Below, piece after piece: positions 45,433-52,681 of a stretch of 52,681 bases of DNA. Position numbers and translations under genes: made by a program. Location of the stretch: NCBI GenBank assembly GCA_021300495.1, contig JAJTDK010000018.1:1-52681 (forward strand), read 5' to 3'. Numbering within the stretch: the stretch's first letter is position 1; the number at the start of each line of letters is the position of its first letter. The stretch comes from Limnohabitans sp. Lineage in GTDB: Bacteria > Pseudomonadota > Gammaproteobacteria > Burkholderiales > Burkholderiaceae_C. Under the pieces are notes generated by a model. The model was not told the DNA's origin. It saw only the letters and a program-made list of their open reading frames with translations, and did not search any database.

Positions 45433-45903
45433 TTACAGCTCGGTCTTCAGACGGTTCAACAGATCAGCGTGAACACCGGCATTGACTTCCTTGCGGAGAA
45501 TCTGTTCGGCGCCCTTCACAGCCAATGCCGCAACTTGCTCACGCAAAGTTTCACGGGCATTCACCGTTTGTTGCTCTGCTTCAGCTTTGGCTGCAGCAAT
45601 GATCTTGTTGCCCTCTTCAGTGGCGCGGGCTTTGGCTTCTTCGATGATCGTCAAAGCACGGCGCTCGGCGTCAGCCAAGCGAATAGCCGTTTCGTTGCGT
45701 GAGGTGGCCAATTCGGCATCGACGCGCTGGTTGGCAGCGGCGAGTTCTGATTTGGCTTTGTCAGCAGCGGCAAGGCCGTCGGCGATTTTTTGAGCTCGTT
45801 CATCCAATGCGGCTGCAAGGGGTGGCCACACGAATTTCATCGTGAACCAAACCAAGATTGCAAAAACAATGGCTTGAACAAACAGCGTTGCATTGATGCT
45901 CAC
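45433..45903 (-). CDS. atpF: ATP synthase F0 b subunit
   Basis: 156-residue b subunit of the peripheral stalk. One N-terminal membrane helix ([26 protein letters not shown], about residues 4-29) is followed by a long Ala/Glu/Lys-rich helix to the C-terminus ([23 protein letters not shown]...). Length is normal; it follows atpE by 31 bases. Confidence 0.96.
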   Translation of the reverse strand: MSINATLFVQAIVFAILVWFTMKFVWPPLAAALDERAQKIADGLAAADKAKSELAAANQRVDAELATSRNETAIRLADAERRALTIIEEAKARATEEGNKIIAAAKAEAEQQTVNARETLREQVAALAVKGAEQILRKEVNAGVHADLLNRLKTEL

Positions 45904-45934
45904 GGCAACACCTTTCTTATGGTTGTTGCAGGAA

Positions 45935-46183
<249 letters not shown>

Positions 46184-46239
46184 TTAATTGCTCCTATGGA
46201 TGATGAAAAAAAGTGAAGAAAAAAACCTGAAATTGACGC

Positions 46240-47085
46240 TCAATGAGCATCGTGCGCTTGACCGATGTAGACCAGGGTCAACATCATGAAAATGAAGGCT
46301 TGCAAAGCCACGATCAAGATATGGAAGATGGCCCAAATAGAGCCAGCGATCACATGACCGATAGGCATCAAGATACCTGTCAATGACAAGGCGGCCGTGC
46401 CACCCATCAAAGCGATCAACATGAAAATCAGTTCGCCGGCATACATGTTGCCGAACAGTCGCATGCCGTGTGACACGGTTTTGGCGACGAATTCAATCAT
46501 TTGGAACACAAAATTGAAGGGCCACAAAATGGGGTGCGCACCGAAGGGCGCTGTGGTCAACTCATGAAACCAACCGCCTAAGCCCTTGATTTTGATGTTG
46601 TAGTAAATACAAATTAGCAAAACAGATACAGAAAGGCCCAATGTGCTGGACAAGTCGGCTGTTGGCACAACGCGGAAATAATGGATGCTACTGTCAAGAC
46701 CCGTCAAGACAAACAAAGAATGGAACAAATCAACTGGCAAAAAGTCCATGGAATTCAACAAGAATATCCAGACAAACACGGTCAGTGCCAAGGGAGACAC
46801 CAACTTGCGGCTTTCGGCATTGTGGATGATGCCTTTGGCCTGAGTGTCCACCATTTCAAACAAAATTTCGACGGCAGCCTGAAAGCGGCCAGGCACACCC
46901 GAAGTGGCTTTGCTGGCGGCCTTCCACAACAAAAAGCTGCCCACAACGCCCAGCAAAATGCCCCAGAAGATGGAGTCTATGTTGAAGACGGAAAAGTCAA
47001 TCACACCTGACATCTCTTTATTTTGGAGATGCTTCAGATGGTGGCCAATGTATTCACCGGCGCTGGGAGCGTTTGCAGCTGACAT
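46240..47085 (-). CDS. atpB: ATP synthase F0 a subunit
   Basis: 281-residue stator subunit that forms the two ion half-channels. Several membrane helices; the essential arginine lies in FVAKTVSHGMRLFGNMYAGELIFMLIALMGG. The C-terminal helix is IFHILIVALQAFIFMMLTLVYIGQAHDAH. Between atpI and atpE in the operon, with normal length. Confidence 0.97.
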   Translation of the reverse strand: MSAANAPSAGEYIGHHLKHLQNKEMSGVIDFSVFNIDSIFWGILLGVVGSFLLWKAASKATSGVPGRFQAAVEILFEMVDTQAKGIIHNAESRKLVSPLALTVFVWIFLLNSMDFLPVDLFHSLFVLTGLDSSIHYFRVVPTADLSSTLGLSVSVLLICIYYNIKIKGLGGWFHELTTAPFGAHPILWPFNFVFQMIEFVAKTVSHGMRLFGNMYAGELIFMLIALMGGTAALSLTGILMPIGHVIAGSIWAIFHILIVALQAFIFMMLTLVYIGQAHDAH

Positions 47086-47125
47086 TCTCTAGGCTCTTTA
47101 TGAAATAACTTTTAACTTTTCCAAC

Positions 47126-47608
47126 TCAGTTGACTGGGTGAAACACTTTGCGCCATGCAAACACCACCCAATAAACCTTCATCGTGATCACAAGGCCCAC
47201 CAACATGGCAGGCCAGCTTAAATCTTTGACCAGCCAGATTGCCGCATAAAGCATAGCAACCGTGAGACCAATCTTCACCATCTCCCACAGCAAAAACGCA
47301 AAAACCGCAGTTCCTGAGTTCATGGTGCTGGTTTTGCTGGTTAAGCCCCGCGCAAACAAGGCTGCAGGAACCACCACCGCCAAAGCACCATACGCTGCCG
47401 ACCAAGCTGCCGAAACCCGCCCCGTGAAGAGCCAAGTGAAAGCCGCAACGGCCAATCCAACTACAACTTGCGCCAAGACCACACGCCAAATGGAAAGCAG
47501 AGGTTGCTGAAGTCTGAGCTTTTGTGCTTCTTCAGCTGTCAACGGCCTGAAATCGTCTAGGCCTTTGGCATCACCGTCTTCATCATCTTGTGGCTGTATT
47601 CTGGCCAT
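47126..47608 (-). CDS. atpI: ATP synthase accessory subunit I
   Basis: 160-residue membrane protein of the AtpI family, thought to help assemble the c-ring or handle magnesium. A charged N-terminus (DDFRPLTAEEAQKLR) is followed by four hydrophobic helices: VVLAQVVVGLAVAAFTWLF, AAYGALAVVVPAALFARGL, a third around FAFLLWEMVKIGLTVAMLY, and a last one. First gene of the operon; a promoter candidate lies 50 bases upstream of its ATG. Assignment rests partly on position. Confidence 0.9.
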   Translation of the reverse strand: MARIQPQDDEDGDAKGLDDFRPLTAEEAQKLRLQQPLLSIWRVVLAQVVVGLAVAAFTWLFTGRVSAAWSAAYGALAVVVPAALFARGLTSKTSTMNSGTAVFAFLLWEMVKIGLTVAMLYAAIWLVKDLSWPAMLVGLVITMKVYWVVFAWRKVFHPVN

Positions 47609-47657
47609 GTTTGTTTACAACAAGGTTACAGATACCCTTGGTTCCGCAAAGTTCACG

Positions 47658-47687
47658 AGTATAAGTGAAAACCCATGCACCTGAAAA
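47658..47687 (-). promoter_or_regulatory. Candidate sigma-70 promoter of the ATP synthase operon
   Basis: On the minus strand TTTTCA (47682-47687) and TATACT (47658-47663) are 18 bases apart. The -10 matches five of six consensus bases and the -35 four of six. It lies 50 bases before the atpI ATG, and no other gene start intervenes. Confidence 0.5.
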
Positions 47688-47743
47688 GGCTCACAATACA
47701 TCCGGTCATTCAGCCTCCCTTGCCATCGAACCGGTCATTCACT

Positions 47744-48190
47744 ATGTACGAAATCATTAAATTTGTTCACCTCGCAGCCGCCATTGTGTGGATGGGGGGC
47801 ATGGCACTCATGATTCGGGCTGTGAGGCCCGTGGCCATTGAACAGTTGGAACCCATTCAACGCTTGCCTTTGTTGGCGGGGATCTTGTCGCGTTTTTTCC
47901 AAATGGTGGGGCTTTGCGTGCTGCTGCTGCTTGTGACTGGCGGCCTGATGCTGAAGGGCGTAGACATGCGGCTTGCACCCAAGGGATGGCACACCATGCT
48001 GGGCATTGGCTTGCTGATGTGCCTTATTTTTGGACACTTGTACTTTGGCCCCTTTCGCAAATTGAAATTGGCTCTGGCAAACGAAGACCTGCCAGGTGCT
48101 GGCGCTCAATTGGCCAAAATTCACAGGCTGGTTCTTATCAACTTCGGCCTTAGCTGGTTGGCTGTAGGTGCCGTGGTCATTTGGCGTTAA
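47744..48190 (+). CDS. CopD-like integral membrane protein
   Basis: 148-residue membrane protein with four hydrophobic helices and the histidines typical of the CopD / copper-resistance-D-like group: MYEIIKFVHLAAAIVWMGGMALMIRAV at the N-terminus, MVGLCVLLLLVTGGLML, GWHTMLGIGLLMCLIFGHLYFGPF, and LVLINFGLSWLAVGAVVIWR. ATG 47744 gives this clean start; the frame runs on upstream to 47675 through the divergent promoter region and is not used. Role is probably in redox or metal handling in the membrane, but not established. Divergent from atpI. Confidence 0.8.
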   Translation: MYEIIKFVHLAAAIVWMGGMALMIRAVRPVAIEQLEPIQRLPLLAGILSRFFQMVGLCVLLLLVTGGLMLKGVDMRLAPKGWHTMLGIGLLMCLIFGHLYFGPFRKLKLALANEDLPGAGAQLAKIHRLVLINFGLSWLAVGAVVIWR

Positions 48191-48233
48191 TTAAACTAGA
48201 GGCTTCCTCCCTGGCTTTCCAACATCCAATTTT

Positions 48234-48533
48234 ATGAGCGCCTCTTCACAGCCCCCCATTGCCACCGACGCTCAAAGAGAGTCGCTGATTGAATACCCCT
48301 GTGACTTTCCAGTCAAAGTCATGGGCGCAAGGGTGGACGGTTTTGCAGAAGCCATGTGCCAGGTTGCCCAACAATTCGACCCCAGCTTCAATCCGGCCAC
48401 CCTTGAAATGCGGGCCAGCAAAGCAGGCAATTACCTGAGTGTGACGCTCACCATCAGGGCCACAAGCCGAGAGCAACTGGACAATCTTTACCTTGCCCTC
48501 ACAGGGCATCCCATGGTCAAAGTAGCGCTCTAA
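48234..48533 (+). CDS. ybeD: YbeD/DUF493-family protein
   Basis: 99-residue ACT-like small protein of the DUF493 family. It shows [15 protein letters not shown] at residues ~18-32, then [49 protein letters not shown]. This gene precedes lipB in most proteobacteria and is suspected to act in lipoate metabolism, without proof. It ends 14 bases before lipB; the three genes ybeD-lipB-lipA look like one operon. Confidence 0.93.
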   Translation: MSASSQPPIATDAQRESLIEYPCDFPVKVMGARVDGFAEAMCQVAQQFDPSFNPATLEMRASKAGNYLSVTLTIRATSREQLDNLYLALTGHPMVKVAL

Positions 48534-48547
48534 TTCAAGTCCCATTT

Positions 48548-49216
48548 ATGCTGGTCAAACATCTCGGACTGGTCCCCTACCCGGACGCCTACCAAGCCAT
48601 GCAAGACTTCACTTTGCAACGCACAACAGCGACGGTCGATGAGTTGTGGCTGTGCCAGCACCCTCCGGTGTTCACCCAAGGCTTAGCCGGCTTGGCCAGC
48701 CACGTTCTCAGTCCCGGCACCATTCCGATCATCGCCACCAACCGAGGCGGTCAGGTGACCTACCATGGGCCAGGACAAATCATGGCCTATCCCTTGCTGA
48801 ATTTGCAACGTGCGGGTTACTTTGTCAAAGAGTACGTTTATCGACTTGAAGAGTCGGTCATCCGCACCTTGGCTCATTTTGGTGTCACGGGCCACCGTGT
48901 TGCCAATGCCCCAGGTATTTATGTGCGTCTGGCCGACCCCTTCGCGCACACCGCATTGACAGGGCCCGTGCTACCCAACGACCCCTTCAAAGGCTTGGGG
49001 AAAATCAGTGCTTTGGGCATCAAAGTTTCGCGCCATTGCAGCTATCACGGGCTGGCGCTCAACGTGAAAATGGACCTGGAACCCTTTGACCGCATCAATC
49101 CTTGCGGCTATGCTGGTTTGCAATCGGTCGACCTTTTTACAATCGGGGTGAACACCTCTTGGGAAGAAGCGGCAGACGTATTGGCGCACAAGCTCGCCGC
49201 CCTGCTGGCAACCTGA
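48548..49216 (+). CDS. lipB: Octanoyl-[acyl-carrier-protein]:protein N-octanoyltransferase
   Basis: 222-residue enzyme that moves octanoate from ACP onto lipoyl domains. Conserved parts: [33 protein letters not shown] near residue 72, the acyl-accepting Cys in [12 protein letters not shown], and the catalytic Lys region [24 protein letters not shown] short insertion ([19 protein letters not shown]) lies before the lysine block. Catalytic Cys and Lys are present. Confidence 0.96.
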   Translation: MLVKHLGLVPYPDAYQAMQDFTLQRTTATVDELWLCQHPPVFTQGLAGLASHVLSPGTIPIIATNRGGQVTYHGPGQIMAYPLLNLQRAGYFVKEYVYRLEESVIRTLAHFGVTGHRVANAPGIYVRLADPFAHTALTGPVLPNDPFKGLGKISALGIKVSRHCSYHGLALNVKMDLEPFDRINPCGYAGLQSVDLFTIGVNTSWEEAADVLAHKLAALLAT

Positions 49217-49231
49217 CACTGAAAGAATGCA

Positions 49232-50233
49232 ATGACCAAAGAATTGAGCGCTACAGGCCCTGTTGTGCGCGTGGCGCAATCGCAAGAAAACTACGACCCC
49301 ATGGCCAAGCAAAAAGCTGCCGCCAAGTTGTCGCGTATTCCCATCAAAGTGATGCCCGGCGAAGTTCTGAAAAAGCCAGACTGGATTCGCGTGAAAGCAG
49401 GTTCACCCACCACACGCTTTTATGAAATCAAGGACATCCTTCGCAAAAATAAATTGGTCACTGTTTGCGAAGAAGCCAGCTGCCCCAACATTGGCGAATG
49501 TTTTGGCAAAGGCACGGCCACCTTCATGATCATGGGTGACAAGTGCACTCGGCGTTGCCCATTTTGTGACGTCGGTCATGGCCGACCCGACCCATTGGAT
49601 GTCAATGAGCCGAGCAGTTTGGCGCGCACCATTGCCGACTTGAAGTTGAGTTACGTGGTGATCACCAGTGTCGATCGCGATGATTTGCGCGATGGCGGTG
49701 CGGGCCATTTCGTTGACTGCATTCGCGAAACGCGTGCGCTTTCACCGAAAACTCAAATTGAAGTTTTGGTCCCCGACTTTCGCGGACGCGACGATCGCGC
49801 GTTGGAAATTTTGAAGGCGGCACCGCCCGATGTGATGAACCACAATTTAGAAACCGTGCCACGCTTGTACAAAGAAGTACGGCCCGGTTCCGACTACCAA
49901 TTTTCTTTGCAGTTGTTGAAAAAATTCAAAGCGCTGTTTCCGCATGTTCCAACCAAAAGCGGCTTGATGGTGGGCCTGGGTGAAACGGACGAAGAAATTT
50001 TGCAAGTGATGCAGGAAATGCGCGATCACAACATCGAAATGCTCACCTTAGGGCAGTACCTCGCGCCGTCCACCAGCCACCTGACCGTGAAGCGCTATGT
50101 TCATCCTGACACCTTCAAAATGTTTGAAGAAAAAGCCTACGCGATGGGCTTCAAACATGCAGCAGTAGGTGCCATGGTGCGTTCAAGTTATCACGCCGAC
50201 CAACAAGCGCACGATGCAAGTTTGGCACGCTGA
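49232..50233 (+). CDS. lipA: Lipoyl synthase
   Basis: 333-residue radical-SAM enzyme that inserts two sulfurs into the octanoyl group. It has both cluster motifs: the auxiliary cluster [12 protein letters not shown] and the radical-SAM [13 protein letters not shown]. Further family blocks are [47 protein letters not shown] and [23 protein letters not shown] 49232 gives a slightly long, basic N-terminus. The stop overlaps the following gene by one base (TGATG). Confidence 0.97.
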   Translation: MTKELSATGPVVRVAQSQENYDPMAKQKAAAKLSRIPIKVMPGEVLKKPDWIRVKAGSPTTRFYEIKDILRKNKLVTVCEEASCPNIGECFGKGTATFMIMGDKCTRRCPFCDVGHGRPDPLDVNEPSSLARTIADLKLSYVVITSVDRDDLRDGGAGHFVDCIRETRALSPKTQIEVLVPDFRGRDDRALEILKAAPPDVMNHNLETVPRLYKEVRPGSDYQFSLQLLKKFKALFPHVPTKSGLMVGLGETDEEILQVMQEMRDHNIEMLTLGQYLAPSTSHLTVKRYVHPDTFKMFEEKAYAMGFKHAAVGAMVRSSYHADQQAHDASLAR

Positions 50234-51129
50234 TGAAGCCTAGCCTTCGAGCCACTTGGTTGGCCTTGGGCGCTATTGCGTTGTGGGCCACGTTGGCGCC
50301 GGTGGGCGTGCGTTTGTCCCACTTGCCACCTTTTTTAACAGCAGGCTGCGCGCTTTTAATTGGCAGCTTGGTGGCATTGCCTTGGTCAGGTTTTCGATGG
50401 CGCTTGGCCATCGTGCCCGCTCAAACTTTGGCACTTGGCATTTACGGTTTGTTTGGCTATCACTTTCTTTTGTTCTTGGCATTTCGCACAGCGCCCGCCG
50501 TTCAAGCCAATTTGGTGAACTATTTGTGGCCTTTGTTGATGGTGGTCTTGGCGCCTTTGTTTCACAAAAATAGCCGTCTCCATCTTCGGCAAGTGTTAGC
50601 GGCAATGGCCGGTTTAACGGGCGCCGTTTTGGTCATGACCAACGGCCAAGCCATTGCAACCGATTTCAATTTGGGCTACTTAGCGGCCTTGGCGTCTGCC
50701 TTCATTTGGGCCACCTACTCGCTCATGACGCAGCGCGTTGCCGCCTTTCACACGGCAGCCATTGGCTACTTTGGTTTTGTCTCGGGCATCTTGGCTTTGT
50801 TATGCCACTTTTTGCTTGAAACCCCTGTGGCGCTTAGCTTGAGCGATGCGGGCTTGCTGACATGGATGGGCCTTGGCCCTTTGGGCCTGGCTTTTTATTT
50901 ATGGGACGCCGCCTTGAAAAATGGCAATGCTCAACAGATCGGCTTGCTGAGTTTTTTAACGCCACTTTGTTCAACCTTGTTGCTGTTGATTGACAGGCAA
51001 GAAGCGCTCACCAGTTTGGTGGCGTGGGCCGGCGTTTTAATTGTGGGAGGCGCTTGGTTGGGGCGACCTCAGAATACAAATGAAGCCGCCAACGACCCTC
51101 AATTTGAAATCAAGTCAACCCACACTTAG
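50233..51129 (+). CDS. EamA/DMT-family transporter
   Basis: 298-residue inner-membrane exporter with ten predicted helices in two EamA repeats: LRATWLALGAIALWATLAPVGVRLS at the start, LLFLAFRTAPAVQANLVNYLWPLLMVVLAPL closing the first repeat, and LGYLAALASAFIWATYSLMTQRV beginning the second. Substrate unknown; metabolites or amino acids are usual in this family. It overlaps lipA by one base but is not known to work with it. It shows the full length that the broken relative at 5075 lacks. Confidence 0.9.
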   Translation: MKPSLRATWLALGAIALWATLAPVGVRLSHLPPFLTAGCALLIGSLVALPWSGFRWRLAIVPAQTLALGIYGLFGYHFLLFLAFRTAPAVQANLVNYLWPLLMVVLAPLFHKNSRLHLRQVLAAMAGLTGAVLVMTNGQAIATDFNLGYLAALASAFIWATYSLMTQRVAAFHTAAIGYFGFVSGILALLCHFLLETPVALSLSDAGLLTWMGLGPLGLAFYLWDAALKNGNAQQIGLLSFLTPLCSTLLLLIDRQEALTSLVAWAGVLIVGGAWLGRPQNTNEAANDPQFEIKSTHT

Positions 51130-51141
51130 TGGGTCATCGAA

Positions 51142-52681
51142 CTAGCTGTTCATTAAACTTGCTGGGTCATCAGACTCAAGCACTTGTTGCGCAAAGGCTT
51201 TGAGCTTTTCAGCGTCTGAGCGCAAAATTTGCTGTTTAACCTGCAACACCTGCGATGGGTGCATGGAAAAACTTTTGAGGCCCATGCCTAACAACAAACG
51301 GGTCATGCTGACATCACCCGCCATCTCGCCACACACCGAAACACTCTTGCCTTGCGCTGCACCTTCGGCAATGGTGTCTGCCACCAGACGAAGCACCGCA
51401 GGGTGCAAGGGGTCGTACAAATGAGCAACGCTTTCATCAGCACGGTCAATGGCCAACGTGTACTGAATGAGGTCGTTGGTGCCAATCGACAAATAGTCAA
51501 AGTGCTTTAAGAACAATTTAAGCGACAAGGCTGCAGCCGGAATTTCAATCATGGCGCCCAGTTGAACAGGGCCATAGGCCACGCCGCGCGCATCCAAATC
51601 GAGTTGCGCCTGCTTGACCAAGGCCACGGTCTGATGAATTTCTCTGGCGTGCGCCAGCATGGGCACCAGCAAATTCACTTTGCCCAAAGCAGCAGCTCTC
51701 AAAATAGCCCGCAGCTGGGTTAAGAACATTTCCGGATCGGTCAAGCTCCAGCGGATGGCCCGCAAGCCAAGGGCAGGATTTAAATGGGCCGCATCGTGCC
51801 GTGCTTCATCTAAAGGTTTGTCTGCTCCCACATCAACTGTGCGGATGGTGACGGGCAAGCCCTTCATGCCTTCAACGGCACGTCGGTATTGCTCGAACTG
51901 TTCTTCTTCATCTGGCAAATGGCCTTGCCGACCCATGAACAAAAACTCACTGCGGAAAAGTCCAACCCCGACAGCACCCACCAACAAAGCGGCACTGGCG
52001 TCTTCAGGCATTTCGATGTTCGCGAGCAATTCAATTTTTTGGCCATCCAAGGTGACTGACGGTGTGTGGCGAAGTCGCGTTAGGCGCTCGCGCTCTAAAT
52101 CACCTTGTCGCTGCTTGAAACCATACTCCGCCAGAATGATGGAAGAGGGGTCGACGATGACCACGCCCGCATCGCCATCGATGATGATCCAGTCGTCTTG
52201 TCGGATCAGTTGGCTGGCGCTGCGCGCGCCTACCACCGCAGGAATATCTAAGCTTCTGGCCACAATGGCGGTATGCGAAGTTTTACCGCCAACGTCTGTG
52301 ACAAAGCCAGTGAAGACACTTTGCTTGAATTGCAGCATGTCGGCGGGCGACAAATCATGCGCTACCAACACCAATGGGACGTCCAAGGTGTCGCCCAATT
52401 GCAGCTCTTGTTGGGGCCTTGCATGCGACCTGGTACGCACAGCCTGCGCGTTGCCGCCTTTTAAAAAATGCAGCACACGTTCTGTGACTTGCTCGAGGTC
52501 TGCCTTGCGCTCGCGCAAATAGGCATCTTCCATGTCGTCAAACTGGCGACCAATCACTTCCATTTGACTGCTGAGCGCCCACTCGGCGTTGTAAAGCCGC
52601 GTTTCGATCCAATGCTTCACACTCAATGACAAAGTTTCGTCTTCTAGCAGCATCAAGTGAACATCTAGCAAGGCGCCCAAC
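51142..52681 (-). CDS. ptsI: PTS enzyme I, phosphoenolpyruvate-protein phosphotransferase (N-terminus off the window)
   Basis: Enzyme I of the sugar phosphotransferase system, cut by the right edge with about 70 residues missing; 512 residues and a stop are visible. The phospho-accepting histidine lies in DVGGKTSHTAIVARSLDIPAVVG. The PEP-binding barrel shows LLANIEMPEDA, VGLFRSEFLFMGR, TVDVGADKPLDE, LRAIRWSLTDPEMF, MIEIPAAALS, FDYLSIGTNDLIQYTLAIDRAD and SVCGEMAGD with the catalytic cysteine. In comamonads the PTS is often only regulatory or fructose-specific; which holds here cannot be seen. It converges with the EamA gene. Confidence 0.96.
   Translation of the reverse strand, partial: LGALLDVHLMLLEDETLSLSVKHWIETRLYNAEWALSSQMEVIGRQFDDMEDAYLRERKADLEQVTERVLHFLKGGNAQAVRTRSHARPQQELQLGDTLDVPLVLVAHDLSPADMLQFKQSVFTGFVTDVGGKTSHTAIVARSLDIPAVVGARSASQLIRQDDWIIIDGDAGVVIVDPSSIILAEYGFKQRQGDLERERLTRLRHTPSVTLDGQKIELLANIEMPEDASAALLVGAVGVGLFRSEFLFMGRQGHLPDEEEQFEQYRRAVEGMKGLPVTIRTVDVGADKPLDEARHDAAHLNPALGLRAIRWSLTDPEMFLTQLRAILRAAALGKVNLLVPMLAHAREIHQTVALVKQAQLDLDARGVAYGPVQLGAMIEIPAAALSLKLFLKHFDYLSIGTNDLIQYTLAIDRADESVAHLYDPLHPAVLRLVADTIAEGAAQGKSVSVCGEMAGDVSMTRLLLGMGLKSFSMHPSQVLQVKQQILRSDAEKLKAFAQQVLESDDPASLMNS

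Overview
The window looks like a chromosomal segment of a betaproteobacterium of the order Burkholderiales, most likely a freshwater member of the Comamonadaceae (Limnohabitans-like). This rests on gene content and order (dolP-diaA-yraN next to rsmI, mreBCD-mrdA, gatCAB, atpIBEFHAGDC, ybeD-lipB-lipA) and on protein wording. The genus is a guess. Coding density is high. I see no insertion sequence, prophage, rRNA operon or CRISPR array, and no gap between genes exceeds about 210 bases.

Layout. 1-5078: yggS (cut by the window edge), a disrupted PilT-type pilus ATPase, a beta-hydroxyacid dehydrogenase, then dolP-like, diaA-like and yraN on the minus strand, and rsmI. 5075-14061: one long minus-strand transcription unit, hpaR-hpaG1-hpaG2-hpaE-hpaD-hpaF-hpaH-hpaI, for meta-cleavage of homoprotocatechuate to pyruvate and succinic semialdehyde. 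Its tail is a broken class II aldolase, a PanE-like reductase and a broken EamA transporter, and a perfect palindrome in front of hpaR is the likely HpaR operator. 14191-22059: a broken nitronate-monooxygenase-like gene, radA, ilvE, a zinc-ribbon protein, a glycosyltransferase, ampG, an M48 protease and an MBL hydrolase.

22151-26395 is the most interesting part: a compact secretion locus for a double-glycine peptide. A HlyD/CvaA-type adaptor overlaps a CPBP-like membrane protein. Next comes a 66-residue precursor with a colicin-V-like 15-residue leader ending in Gly-Gly, then an intergenic hairpin, then an ABC transporter with an N-terminal C39 peptidase. It looks like an undescribed class II microcin-like system in a betaproteobacterium. 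A 31-codon cysteine-rich ORF and a methyltransferase follow directly.

27214-37907: xth and pyrE diverge from a shared CATG, then a self-inhibited Fic AMPylase with an HTH tail and four repeated half-sites at its start codon, gatCAB, mreBCD-mrdA and tRNA-Arg(CCG). 38062-40396: a broken cytochrome c, a conserved protein of unknown function, and two neighbouring genes (YheT-like hydrolase, SnoaL/DUF4440-like) joined by a deletion. 40471-47608: the complete F-type ATP synthase operon. 47744-52681: a CopD-like membrane protein, ybeD-lipB-lipA (lipoate synthesis and transfer), an intact EamA transporter, and ptsI cut by the right edge.

A second feature of the window is a set of six places (about 555-605, 5316-5327, 6989-7003, 14689-14706, 38224-38240, 40025-40039) where a stretch estimated at 100-200 bases is missing from inside or between otherwise well-preserved genes. 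Each time the reading frame changes. None falls in an obviously essential gene. This is either a sequencing or assembly fault, or recent gene erosion by short deletions; reads would decide.
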